Source: Lacticaseibacillus saniviri JCM 17471 = DSM 24301 | GTDB lineage: Bacteria; Bacillota; Bacilli; Lactobacillales; Lactobacillaceae | Length of the DNA: 47,459 bases | Reading direction: 5' to 3' | Assembly (NCBI RefSeq): GCF_001311785.1 | Contig: NZ_BBBX01000022.1 | Location: 1-47,459 of the forward strand | In this document: positions 28,018 to 37,153 of the stretch, piece after piece | How the letters are laid out: each line of letters starts with the position of its first letter | Numbering within the stretch: the first letter of the stretch is position 1 | Made by a program: the position numbers and the translations under genes | The notes under the pieces: model-generated | Database searches by the model: none | Told to the model about the DNA's origin: nothing | What the model saw: the letters and a program-made list of their open reading frames with translations, nothing else

Positions 28018-28664
28018 GTGCGGAACAGTCGGGATAATTATTTGAAAGCTATTTTTGAATGCAGTCAAATCACTGGTACAACAAGGAACAAGGCGATTTC
28101 GGATGAACTGCACATTGCACCAGGATCGGTGAGTGAGGCGATTGCAAATTTAGTGACAGCCAAACTTATCACACGGCACATCTATGGTACCGTCGCACTA
28201 ACGCCGTATGGGTTTGCGACGGCAACGGTACTCATGCGCCACTACTATTTGCTAGAGGTTTGGCTCGATCGGATGTTGCACTACCCATTGCCGCTCATAC
28301 CAGAGCTGGCGTGGAATATGGGCGATATTGATGAGGATTTTGCGGCACAGCTGGACATTTATTTAGGCCATCCTGAGTTAAATCCATTCGGACATCCGAT
28401 TATGCCATTGAAACTTGAGAACCGGCATTTAATCGGTTAATCGATGTTAAGGCTGACAGTACTTTTACCATTGTCAGTTTTGTGGAATCAGCAACCATGC
28501 TGAATTATTTGGATAAGTTGGGAATACCACTCAATGCGGCGCTTGATGTGGTTCAGACGACGCCGCTGGTCTGTGAGGCTGAAGCAACGGGTAAGCAGTA
28601 TATTTTGGATGCGACTATGGCACAAGATATTTTGTGCACACACCGATTTGTGTGTAAGTCGTGA
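28018..28664 (+). CDS. DtxR/MntR-family metal-dependent regulator (frameshift near 28428)
   Basis: About 215 residues from a GTG at 28018 (preceded by GGGGGG), which gives V-R-N-S-R-D-N-Y-L-K-A-I-F-E, the usual DtxR-family start. Winged helix (H-I-A-P-G-S-V-S-E-A-I-A-N-L), then the dimerisation domain ending G-H-P-E-L-N-P-F-G-H-P-I, and a C-terminal FeoA/SH3-like domain after the frame change (adding one T near 28428 gives H-F-N-R-L-I-D-V). The metal-site E-x-x-x-E-H region reads E-L-A-W-N-M-G here, so one metal-binding site looks altered. It is divergent from mntH, its probable target. Confidence 0.75.
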
Positions 28665-28732
28665 CTCCATTTCTTGCGTCTGGTGGGTGACATGACTACC
28701 ATGGAGAAGAAGACACAAGCAAGGAGTGGACG

Positions 28733-29763
28733 ATGATGACAGAAACAATGAAGGCAGTTGGCTTCTATCAAGGCTTACCGCTGTCAGATCCAAAGGCATT
28801 GCAAGATCTTGAACTGGCAAAACCAAGCGCACAAGGTCGCGATATTTTGGTTGCGGTCAAAGCGACATCGGTGAATCCGGTTGATACCAAAATTCGCCAG
28901 ACTACGCCACTTCAGGAAGCGGCTAAGGTGATTGGCTGGGATGCAGTCGGCACCGTGGCGGAAGTGGGCGATGAGGTGACCAAGTTTAAGGTCGGCGATC
29001 GCGTGTATTATGCTGGCGCTGTGAACCGTTCGGGGAGTGATGAAGAATTCCAGTTAGTCGATGAACGACTGGTGAGCCTCGCACCTCAAAAATGAGTGAT
29101 GAGCAGGCGGCCGCGATGCCATTAACCAGTCTGACGGCCTATGAGTTGTTGTTTGACAAGCTCCACCTGATTCCAGAAGCCAATGCGGAATATGGCAAGA
29201 CCTTATTGATTATCAATGGCGCTGGTGGTGTGGGATCGATTCTCATTCAACTCGCCAAGTGGATCGGGATGACGGTGATTGCCTCAGCGTCACGACCAGA
29301 AACCATTGCACAGGTCAAAGCGATGGGTGCCGATTTTGTCGTCAATCACCGTGAGAACTATGTCGACCAAGTGCATGATTTGGGCTTTGATTATGTGCCA
29401 TATATCATTTTGCTGCATTCAACAGAACGACACTTTGATCGGGCGGCCGAACTCGTGGCACCATTTGGCCACATTGCGTCAATCGTTGAATCGACAGAAG
29501 ATTTACCGATGTCCAAAATCAAGAATAAGAGTGCCAGCTTCGACTGGGAGTTCATGTTCGCTAAGGCTAACTATCAGTATCACATCGAAACACAGGGCCA
29601 AGCGCTACAATTGATGGCTGAACTGTTTGATGCGGGCGTGCTCAAATCAACGCTGAGTAAGACCTATCACGGCATCAGAGCTGATACGATTCGCCAAGCA
29701 CATGCGGATGTTGAGGCTGATCGGATGATTGGTAAAGTCGTGGTGAGCGGCGGCTTTAACTAA
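28733..29763 (+). CDS. MDR-family zinc-independent alcohol dehydrogenase/quinone reductase (frameshift near 29090)
   Basis: About 343 residues. GroES-like domain with T-S-V-N-P-V-D-T-K and W-D-A-V-G-T-V-A-E-V-G-D, Rossmann motif I-N-G-A-G-G-V-G-S, and C-terminal I-G-K-V-V-V. It resembles the ZADH2-like 'zinc-binding alcohol dehydrogenase' group of LAB, which lacks zinc ligands. Adding one A near 29090 restores A-P-Q-K-M-S-D-E-Q-A. The start has GGAG; the ATG at 28733 or 28736 is possible. Single gene ending 14 bases before repeat copy D. Confidence 0.85.
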
Positions 29764-29776
29764 TGGTTCACTAATG

Positions 29777-30071
29777 AGGGGGTGTGACAAAACGTAGTTT
29801 TGTCACACCCCCTGTTTCAATTTCCAAACAAAATAGATTAATCCTGTTACAAAAGACTGAGAATTCCGGTTAACAAAGAAGTGTGCGAACTCGCGCTTAG
29901 CAACTGAGCACCAGCATAGGTTCGTTATTGGCGTTTATGCCAATAACGAACCAAGCTGGGCGCAAGTTGTTGCGAGTTCAAACACGTTAATGGATTGATT
30001 CAAAGCCTAAGTTCGGGCTTTAGCATCAATCTCTGTGAATCCTCATTCTCAAGGCGCCTTTTGTCACAACT
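29777..30071. repeat. Structured intergenic repeat, copy D (long form)
   Basis: Hairpin AGGGGGTGTGACAAAAC (29777-29793) with GTTTTGTCACACCCCCT (29797-29813). The large hairpin begins at GTGTGCGAACTCGC (29881) with loop at GGCGTTTATGCC, and its right arm ends near 29983. A weaker third hairpin follows (TTGATTCAAAGCC with GGCTTTAGCATCAA), then TTTTGTCACAAC. It lies between convergent MDR genes, 14 and 9 bases from their stop codons. Confidence 0.85.
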
Positions 30072-30079
30072 TCTTATTT

Positions 30080-31020
30080 TTACATTGTAAAGACGATACG
30101 GCCAGACCCGCGATCTTGCCAACCTTCCTCAAAATCACTGAGGGGTAATTGGTGGATAGTGAAGGTGAAAGGTGTTTCTGCTTCCGCCGCGAGAATTTCA
30201 GCGAGTGATTGCAAAATATATTTAGGGGCCACTGAACCTTGGCCGGAACCGATTAATTCCAGTGTGACCGCGCGGAAGGCGGCACCGGGGATGGGTGCGG
30301 TTTGGCCAGCGGAACTGCCGATTTCAACCCATTTCAATAATTGCTCATCATCGTGGCGATTAGGAATGATGGCTCGCATGGCGTTGGCACTGACATCGCC
30401 CCACAAGTAGTCGAGGATGATATCGACATCACTGCCAGCTTTGGCCAGATCGGCTTTGACGGTTTCGGGATCACCGCTCAAATCAACGAGTTGGGTCGCG
30501 CCTAGTTGTGTGAGTGCCTGAAGTTTTTGTGTGTTACGGGCAACGGCAATCACTTCAGATGCGCCCATGCGATGTGCGATTTGGACGGCGAGGGCGCCGG
30601 CGTTACCTGTGGCGCCGAGAATCATGACTTTCTGCCCGGGTTGAAAATCGGCCCGGTACTTCAAGGCCATCCAAGAGGAAAGTGCGGGATTCATCATCCC
30701 GGCCAGCTTAGCGTCATCTAAACCGGCGGGAACGGGTACCCAGTGGCCCTTTGGCACAGCGACTTCTTCGGCAAAACTACCTTCGCTGATGAAGTAAACT
30801 TCTGCCCGTCTACCAAGGTGCCGATGCCGTCAACGCCAGGAATCATCGGCAGTTTGCCGTTTGAACTGTAGTGTGCGCCCATTGCACCGGATCGTGCCCG
30901 GTTCGAAAGGGATGATGCGGTGACGTGAATTAATGCTTCGTTATCTGTTGGCGTTGGGGTGCTGAAATCTGTTTCAAATCTGGGACCTGTCGTAAAATCT
31001 CGAACGATAATTGCTTTCAT
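30080..31020 (-). CDS. MDR-family quinone oxidoreductase-like protein (frameshift near 30795)
   Basis: About 313 residues. GroES-like domain with S-S-L-S-N-R-A and M-I-P-G-V-D-G-I-G-T, Rossmann motif L-G-A-T-G-N-A-G-A-L-A-V-Q-I, and C-terminal G-R-I-V-F. No zinc ligands. Adding one A near 30797 gives G-Q-K-V-Y-F-I-S-E-G-S-F-A-E-E. The start has AAGGAG. It is divergent from a MarR gene (31156) whose two operator copies lie in the intergenic region, so it is probably the regulated target. Confidence 0.85.
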
Positions 31021-31082
31021 AGTGAGTGCTCCTTTTTATTCGCTGTGATAAATCTGTTAGTTGTGATTTTGATTGAATTTTA

Positions 31083-31094
31083 ATTACCGGTAAT
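31083..31094. promoter_or_regulatory. MarR operator copy 1
   Basis: Perfect palindrome ATTACCGGTAAT in the divergent region, about 63 bases before the MDR start. A second near-identical copy lies 45 bases further on. Confidence 0.7.
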
Positions 31095-31138
31095 GTAAAC
31101 TGAGTATAGAACCTAAAATTGAGAAAGTCAACAAATAT

Positions 31139-31150
31139 ATTACAGGTAAT
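31139..31150. promoter_or_regulatory. MarR operator copy 2, overlapping the marR ribosome binding site
   Basis: ATTACAGGTAAT, one base different from copy 1. It ends 5 bases before the marR ATG and includes its AGG ribosome-binding element, so binding could block marR expression directly. Confidence 0.65.
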
Positions 31151-31155
31151 TAAAA

Positions 31156-31641
31156 ATGAAAAAAACAGATGAATTACAACAAGTGATTGCGCGCATTCGC
31201 AATGAAGCTGATGAAGATCCTGAGCGTGCATGGTTAGCGGCACATGCACAGACACCAGCTGTGGCGGACCTTGTCGGTAAGTCCAAGCACTTCACGCATT
31301 CCGAACTGATGATTCTGACTGTCTTGGCGCGGGCGGATGCCGCGGTGCCATTCAAGGCAATTCAGGAAGAGTCAGACTTATCACAGGGCATGTTATCGCG
31401 CTACGTCGATCGTTTGGCCAAACAGAAGCTGATTGAGAAGTTCCATACGCCGACTAATAAGAAGGCGGTTGTGCTGCGAACAACATCCATGGGCCAAGAA
31501 ATCGGCCAGCTGCATGATGAACTTCATCGCCGCCAGCAACAGAACTATGACGCGGTTTTGACACGGTATTCCGATGCGGATTTGACGCTTGTCACGCACT
31601 TCTTGAATGACCTCATGGATGCCAGGGAGCACTTGGATTGA
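31156..31641 (+). CDS. MarR-family transcriptional regulator
   Basis: 161 residues, intact. Helix-turn-helix and wing: F-K-A-I-Q-E-E-S-D-L-S-Q-G-M-L-S-R-Y-V-D-R-L and T-P-T-N-K-K-A-V-V-L-R-T-T. The N-terminal 45 residues form the dimerisation helix; no Cys of the OhrR type is present, so it is not a thiol peroxide sensor. Two palindromes in front of it and its divergent MDR neighbour make local autoregulated control likely. Confidence 0.9.
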   Translation: MKKTDELQQVIARIRNEADEDPERAWLAAHAQTPAVADLVGKSKHFTHSELMILTVLARADAAVPFKAIQEESDLSQGMLSRYVDRLAKQKLIEKFHTPTNKKAVVLRTTSMGQEIGQLHDELHRRQQQNYDAVLTRYSDADLTLVTHFLNDLMDAREHLD

Positions 31642-31677
31642 TTGGTTACAAAATGAGCGACATGTAATTTTGAGGTG

Positions 31678-31683
31678 TATAAT
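31678..31683 (+). promoter_or_regulatory. -10 box giving a probable leaderless TetR transcript
   Basis: TATAAT whose last base is 6 bases before the ATG at 31690, placing the transcription start at or next to the start codon. No -35 of consensus quality is seen. Confidence 0.5.
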
Positions 31684-31689
31684 GACGCT

Positions 31690-32238
31690 ATGACAAAAAT
31701 AACAAGAACGGTAATTTTGGATACAGCGGCTGAACTGGTTGAGCAAAAGGGCGTGGATGGCGTCACGCTCGCCGATGTCGGCAGTCAACTGGGAATCAGT
31801 CACGCCGCCTTATACAAATACTTTAAGAACAAGCGTGATCTGTGGACTTCCCTATCATTGCGTTGGCTCGATGCGATTTTGCGTGATATTTTTCCATTCG
31901 ACACAACCGGATACACCTCAAAAGCGGCGATTGCCCACGATTGGTTGTGGGATTTGGCGCAAGGCAAGATGAACGCGTACAAGGACGATCCGACCATGTT
32001 CACGCTCTACACGGAATACATTGACGCCAATGAGGATGTGCTCGCCATTCATGTGGGGGATCTCGTCGCCAGCCTCAAACAAGCGCTCGGCACTGATGAC
32101 GAGGTGCAGGTGCGGGCGCTTATCTCGGCATTTGCGCAATTCACGACGCCGGTGTTTGCCAAGTCTTGGGGGCCACAATCCCAAGCTGACTTTGAGGCCA
32201 TTTGGCGCTTGGTTGAACCAAGCTTGAGAAATGACTAA
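31690..32238 (+). CDS. TetR-family transcriptional regulator
   Basis: 182 residues, intact. N-terminal DNA-binding domain V-T-L-A-D-V-G-S-Q-L-G-I-S-H-A-A-L-Y-K-Y-F. The C-terminal domain with Y-T-E-Y-I-D-A-N is of the TetR_C type found with E. coli YjdC/BetI-like regulators. The ATG at 31690 is preferred over the GTG at 31675 because the -10 box overlaps that GTG. It is 33 bases upstream of the aldo/keto reductase gene and likely controls it. Confidence 0.85.
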   Translation: MTKITRTVILDTAAELVEQKGVDGVTLADVGSQLGISHAALYKYFKNKRDLWTSLSLRWLDAILRDIFPFDTTGYTSKAAIAHDWLWDLAQGKMNAYKDDPTMFTLYTEYIDANEDVLAIHVGDLVASLKQALGTDDEVQVRALISAFAQFTTPVFAKSWGPQSQADFEAIWRLVEPSLRND

Positions 32239-32271
32239 CATAGATTGAGAAGTTATTGAGGGGGAAACAGA

Positions 32272-33249
32272 ATGGAATTTCGAACATTAGGTAAGACTGG
32301 TTTCAAAATCAGTGAAGTATCACTCGGTACTTGGCAATTAGGCTCCAAGTGGGGCGATCCATTTGATGAACAGGACGCACTCGACACACTTGAAGCGGCT
32401 TATGCATCGGGCGTGAATTACTTTGATACCGCTGATATTTATCAGGATGGCCAGAGTGAACACGCCGTTGGGCAATTCATCAAGCGCCACCCAGATGTGC
32501 ATTATTCAACCAAAATGGGTCGCAAGTTAGAACCACATACGGCAGAAAGTTACTCCAAGGCCAATTTGACGCAGTTTGTCGACAGCTCACTGCGCAATAT
32601 GGATGTCGATAGCTTGGACCTCGTACTGTTGCACTGCCCACCAACCAGCGTCTACTATGATCCAACCGTTTTTGAGACCTTAGACGACTTGAAAAAAGCC
32701 GGGAAGATTCAAAACTATGGTGTCAGTGTCGAACGGGTCGAAGAAGCTATGAAGGCATTGCAATTCGATATTTCCGCTGTCGAAATTATTTTTAACATGT
32801 TCCGGCTGCGTCCGGCTGAACAGTTCTTTGCTGAAGCACAGGCGGCCAATGTCGGTATTCTGGCTCGGGTGCCACTAGCGAGTGGCTTGTTGAGCGGTAA
32901 GTACACCGCGAACACACAATTCGGTAAAGACGATCACCGGTCTTACAATCGTCACGGGGAGGCCTTTGATAAGGGTGAGACCTTCTCTGGTGTGGACTAC
33001 GCAACAGGTGTGAAGGCTGCCGATGAACTCAAGCAACGTTTGGGAACGGACGATTTGGCTGCTGTGGCACTGCGTTATATTTTGATGTACGACGCCGTGT
33101 CCGCCGTGATTCCTGGCGCAAGTAAGCCGGCTCAGATCACAGCCAACGCGGAAGCGGCTGCTTTACCAGCGCTGACAGACGCACAAATGGCTGTTGTTAA
33201 AGATGTTTATGATACCTATATCAAGAATCCAGTGGAATACCTCTGGTAA
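32272..33249 (+). CDS. Aldo/keto reductase
   Basis: 325 residues, intact, start after GAGGGGG. The (beta/alpha)8 barrel has the catalytic tetrad Asp and Tyr in F-D-T-A-D-I-Y, Lys in S-T-K-M-G and His in L-L-H-C-P-P. The C-terminal NADPH region ends V-I-P-G-A-S-K-P-A-Q-I. It reduces aldehydes or ketones with NADPH in the cytosol; the physiological substrate is unknown. It shares an operon with the TetR gene upstream and ends at a terminator. Confidence 0.9.
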   Translation: MEFRTLGKTGFKISEVSLGTWQLGSKWGDPFDEQDALDTLEAAYASGVNYFDTADIYQDGQSEHAVGQFIKRHPDVHYSTKMGRKLEPHTAESYSKANLTQFVDSSLRNMDVDSLDLVLLHCPPTSVYYDPTVFETLDDLKKAGKIQNYGVSVERVEEAMKALQFDISAVEIIFNMFRLRPAEQFFAEAQAANVGILARVPLASGLLSGKYTANTQFGKDDHRSYNRHGEAFDKGETFSGVDYATGVKAADELKQRLGTDDLAAVALRYILMYDAVSAVIPGASKPAQITANAEAAALPALTDAQMAVVKDVYDTYIKNPVEYLW

Positions 33250-33254
33250 TTCTG

Positions 33255-33294
33255 AAAAAAAGAGATGACCGATTATCGGTCATCTCTTTTTTTG
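33255..33294. terminator. Bidirectional hairpin terminator
   Basis: Stem AGAGATGACCGAT with TCGGTCATCTCT framed by seven A and seven T. It lies between the convergent aldo/keto reductase and adhesin genes. Confidence 0.9.
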
Positions 33295-33295
33295 T

Positions 33296-35641
33296 TTAGC
33301 GGCTCAATTTGCGGAGGCTGTACCATCCGGCAGCGATTAATGTAATTAATGCAATCCCGGCAGCGACAAGCCCGCTATGAGTGGCATCTCCTGCTTGTGG
33401 CAAGCGTGCCGTGTTTGACTTGTCAGCAGATGCTTTCGTGCTCGATTGTGCTTGTTGCTGAGTAGCGGTGCTGTGAGTGTTACTTGCATCGTTCTTTGGG
33501 ATTGATTGCGTGCCAGTGGTAGAAGTAGCCGGCTTATTTTGACCAGTTTGATGAGCGGCAATATGATTGCTGCCCGTATCGGTACTTGGTTTTGTCGCAT
33601 CGTGGTTAGTTTGGTTGGTTACTGGTTTGGTTGGTTTGCCATTGTGTGTTGGCTGATTAGGATGTTCTGGATTGAATGGTGCGACGGGATCCTGAACGAT
33701 GCCAGGTTTGGTTGGCGTAGATGTATCATCATCAGGCTGGTGGGTCTCACCGGATGTTGTGTTGTCACCATTATCGCCAGGCTGGTGAGTCTCACCGGAT
33801 GTTGTGTTGTCACCATTATCGCCAGGCTGGTGAGTCTCATCGGATGTTGTGTTGTCACCATTATCGCCAGGCTGGTGGGTCTCACCGGATGTTGTGTTGT
33901 CACCATTATCGCCAGGCTCAACGGGGTTAGTTGTGGCCCCATTCTCGTCATTTTTGGTGTAAAGGCCACATTTTTGACAATATTCTGAGAATCAGGAGTC
34001 ACTGATACGGAGGGAATGTTATCGATTTTGCGAGTAAAGCCGGTAATCTGGGGGACATCCACTGCAGCAAAATTGTCGCTTTCTTTTGACCAAGTGTGAT
34101 TAATCACTTCTTTGTTTACAAGATCAATAGTATCTGCTCTCCTAAATTCAATTTGGTTACGATAAGGATCGTGCAATACTTTACGGTCAATAGACGAGAT
34201 ATAGTTGATGGTTTGTGTAATTACTTTTACTGCTGCTGATGGACGAACTTCTGTCGCATGCTCCAAATGCACATTATAGAGACCGTCAAGCTGGCTATTC
34301 TCGTCTAGCTTTGACGTTTCATCTGTCACAAGACGATAACCCTTTGATTCGAAATCTTTAATCGTGGATGACACAGTGTTTTTTAAATCATCCAGTAACC
34401 CTTCATGTGCGGTCATCACTAAATCTGGAGGTAGCGGTTGTTTGTCAGTATCATCGATGAAATGAACGGTTATCTTTTTTCCATTTGGTCGTGGAATGGG
34501 TTTTCTGATTTACCACCGTAGATGTTGGCGCTACCGCTAAAGATGGCATCATGCTTAACGATGACGGCACTAGGAGCTAATATGCGTACGCCATTATAAC
34601 TATTTGAGGTATCACTCATGTTAACAGTGGTGTTGTCTGGCAAATTGAGAATGATATTGCTCGAATTGACATTGGTAGTGCTATTAAGCGATTGACCCTT
34701 GGCAAGATTTGTATCTATGTCTGTATTATCGGTATTCTTGTCGTTATCATTAATGAAGTTAACGACAACTTTTGCGTCAGGCACTTCTGCTTGGCCAGTA
34801 AATTCGATTGTATGATCTTCCAAGTCGGCCGTACTGCTGACGGCAAAATAATAAGTATGGGTTGGTTCGTCATACATTGCTTGAGAGAGTGGCAGGATAA
34901 AATTTCCGTTTGCTTGGGCAGTTACTTTCGCTTGCGCTGCAGCGGTCGATTTTTGTGAAAAGTAGTGTGATAAACCATTCAATGCTGTGTGAATGGATCG
35001 GAAGTAGCTCGTCCAATTCTGGGCAGATGTTGGTAGCGTGAACGCTTTGAAGGTGCCGCCATTGATATGATTGATTAGTTCCCAGGTGATTGTGCCTTTA
35101 CCGACAAATCCGTGATTTTCAGTAAAATATATCGGAGAATCGCTGGAAATTGGAGTTCCCTCTATGGGAGATAGAATAATATCGCCATTGAGTAACGCAG
35201 AATAATTCTGATTGTGGATTGATTTCAGATGTAATCCACCACCGGGAGCTAGTTGTAAATCTGATCCCGTTGCCAAACTGCCATCGTATGCGCCTTGCCC
35301 TTGTAATGTTGAGCCTGAAAATACGGTCATACCAAAGTTGTTGAGATAAGTTAACAATGCTTGTGGGTTATTATTAATAGTTTCTTGATTTGACAGATAG
35401 GCTGAATCAAGTGTTGGTATGGTGACACTTTCAGATGCTTGTGGTGGTGTTAATTTCCAACTGCCGTCTGGGTTCACGGTAAGATCATAGCCAGCAGGCA
35501 TTATTGCACCTGTGGGTAGAACATTTGGCACTGTTTTTTCTGTGTCGTTTCTGCCGCTCGCACCGGTACCTGCGTTGCCATCAGTGGCCCAGCGGTAGCC
35601 AGTAAAACGGTGCCCGCGACAAATAAACGTTTGTAATTCAT
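33296..35641 (-). CDS. Sortase-anchored surface adhesin with MucBP-like region and Asn/Asp repeat stalk (three frameshifts)
   Basis: About 783 residues after repair. The order is: signal peptide ending V-R-A-A; an N-terminal globular domain of about 350 residues with V-F-S-G-S-T-L-Q-G-Q-G-A-Y; a segment I-T-V-H-F-I-D-D-T-D-K resembling MucBP; a second segment with D-F-E-S-K-G-Y-R-L-V; four 15-residue repeats G-D-N-G-D-N-T-T-S-[GD]-E-T-H-Q-P; a Pro/Thr/Asn/Ser stalk; and the sorting signal L-P-Q-A-G-D, a hydrophobic helix and R-K-L-S-R. Three A-run losses (near 35530, 34495 and 33955) break it. It would be covalently bound to peptidoglycan and mediate adhesion. No sortase gene is in the window. 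Confidence 0.8.
33733..33912 (-). repeat. Four 45-bp tandem repeats in the adhesin gene
   Basis: Four almost identical 45-bp units (33733, 33778, 33823, 33868), each coding for 15 residues. Only two or so bases differ between units; the third has Asp for Gly. The near-identity implies recent expansion or copy-number turnover. Confidence 0.85.
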
Positions 35642-35823
35642 TTTTCTCTCATGTAAAGTTCCCCCAATTCTAGATGTGTTTGCAAAAAACATTGTTTCAA
35701 ATTTAATCATGCTAAACACACCAAACGAGTACCACTTTACAATAAGTTGTTTTTATTATCAACATAAATTTTAGAACGAATTTAGCGTTAGTTATTATTT
35801 CAAAAAGTAAAAGAAACAATTGC

Positions 35824-36018
35824 TTGACAGTCATTGCCGCTTTTAAATATCTACTAAAGAATATAAGCTATAGTGACTGTCATGGTTGGGATACAAAAAT
35901 ATCTTTGAATAATTGTTTTGAGCGGAGAATGAAATTCAATGTCAAATGTTTGAAAAGGGGAAAATAATTTTTTGAAATTAATCGCAAGTAAAAATCTCTG
36001 ACTTGGTCAGAGATTTTT
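35824..36018 (+). ncRNA. Candidate small RNA transcription unit
   Basis: A consensus -35 TTGACA (35824-35829) and weak -10 (ATATCT or TATCTA near 35847-35853) are followed, without an open frame, by a clear intrinsic terminator: AAAAATCTCTGAC (35990-36002) with GTCAGAGATTTTT (36006-36018). The inverted repeat TGACAGTCA/TGACTGTCA (35825-35833, 35874-35882) overlaps the -35. A transcript of about 150 bases is predicted. Region 35642-36120 contains no gene. Confidence 0.35.
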
Positions 36019-36120
36019 CCGTATCATCGACCACTTTGCGTATTCTCATCAAAAAACTGGACAATCCCCATCTTTTTGGCAATTATTGATGTAATTGTTC
36101 GATGTGGAGGAGATGCACAG

Positions 36121-36606
36121 ATGCGTGAACAGATTTATGTTGTATTGGCCTTTATTGGCGGTTGGATGCTGTATTTCTACCCGCTCTATCAAGGTGTGTT
36201 GGAACTCTCTGAACAAAAACGAGTCATCGACAAGTTTAGAGGCACCGATGTGGCTTATCCGCCAGTATCGCCATGGTATTGGCTGCTGCCACCACTTAAG
36301 ATTTCAAAAGAAAAACAGCGCGGTATTCAGATTCTACGCGATCGTGTCGACCAGGAAGAAGAGTCAGATGAGTTATTGCGCTTCTTTAATCGCGCAACGG
36401 CCTGGTTTTACATTGCGCTGGCCGGCATTCTGAATGGGATTGTGGTGACGGGCACGATGCTGGATCAATGGTGGCCTGCTGCGAGTGTGTGGCTATCGAT
36501 TGGCCTGGATCTTGTGATGATTGCGTTGGGCGTTGTCCACGTGCGCTATCGCATGGGTCGGCGGCGCGGCCAGAAGTTAATGACGCGACTGTTCAACCGC
36601 GACTAA
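36121..36606 (+). CDS. Membrane protein of unknown function, three membrane segments
   Basis: 161 residues from the ATG at 36121, chosen because GGAGGAG lies 9 bases upstream. Hydrophobic segments at about residues 5-25, 95-115 and 125-145, with a charged cytosolic region K-E-K-Q-R-G-I-Q-I-L-R-D-R-V-D-Q-E-E-E between the first two, and a basic tail R-R-R-R-G-Q-K. I do not recognise the family. It is upstream of the ASCH gene by 23 bases and may be cotranscribed with it. Confidence 0.6.
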   Translation: MREQIYVVLAFIGGWMLYFYPLYQGVLELSEQKRVIDKFRGTDVAYPPVSPWYWLLPPLKISKEKQRGIQILRDRVDQEEESDELLRFFNRATAWFYIALAGILNGIVVTGTMLDQWWPAASVWLSIGLDLVMIALGVVHVRYRMGRRRGQKLMTRLFNRD

Positions 36607-36629
36607 CTAAATCAGGGGGGAGACATACA

Positions 36630-37136
36630 ATGATGATAGGCGACCTAATCAATCCACTCATGCCAACGCTCATGATATCGTTACACCCAGAGAATGTGAC
36701 GGCGATTAAGCAGGGGCACAAACAAATCGAGTATCGCAAGCGTTTCTTCAAGGATGCCTTCCAAGCCTTTGTATGCACAACGGGCAAAATGGCGGTATTG
36801 AACTGTTTATCAAGTGTGATACAGCGATTCAAGCAGATGCTGCAAAACTCGCACAGATCGGCATGACGGTGCAACAGGATGACTATCATGAGCTCATTGA
36901 TTATTTTCAGCCATCGGGCGGGCTCGCGATTCCAATCTTGCGGATGGCCACAATCGAGATGATACCGCGCACCACCTTGCAAGCGCAGTTCGACCGTTTC
37001 TCGGTGCCGCAAGGCTATTATTTTTGGACACACGCGAAAAATGCCGTTGCTATCGATGCTGAGTGCACAAGAGATTCAAGCGCAACATACATTTCCATGG
37101 GCAGATAACTATGCGGCCATTGCTGCAATCAAATGA
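36630..37136 (+). CDS. ASCH/PUA-like domain protein (three frameshifts)
   Basis: About 170 residues. The N-terminal I-S-L-H-P-E-N-V and K-Q-I-E-Y-R-K-R-F-F fit the ASCH domain, an RNA- or nucleoside-binding beta-barrel related to PUA. Later G-G-I-E-L-F-I-K-C is its core strand. Adding one base near 36770 (giving F-V-M-H-N-G-Q-N-G-G), one T near 37025 and one A near 37040 gives a single frame to the TGA at 37134. The role in RNA or nucleotide handling is inferred only from the fold. Confidence 0.65.
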
Positions 37137-37153
37137 TCGAGAGGCGCACCTGA

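Noticed and set aside
33733..33912. Tandem 45-bp units as a CRISPR or VNTR outside a gene
   Set aside because: The units keep one reading frame in the adhesin gene, have no spacers, and code for Thr/Asn/Gly-rich stalk sequence.
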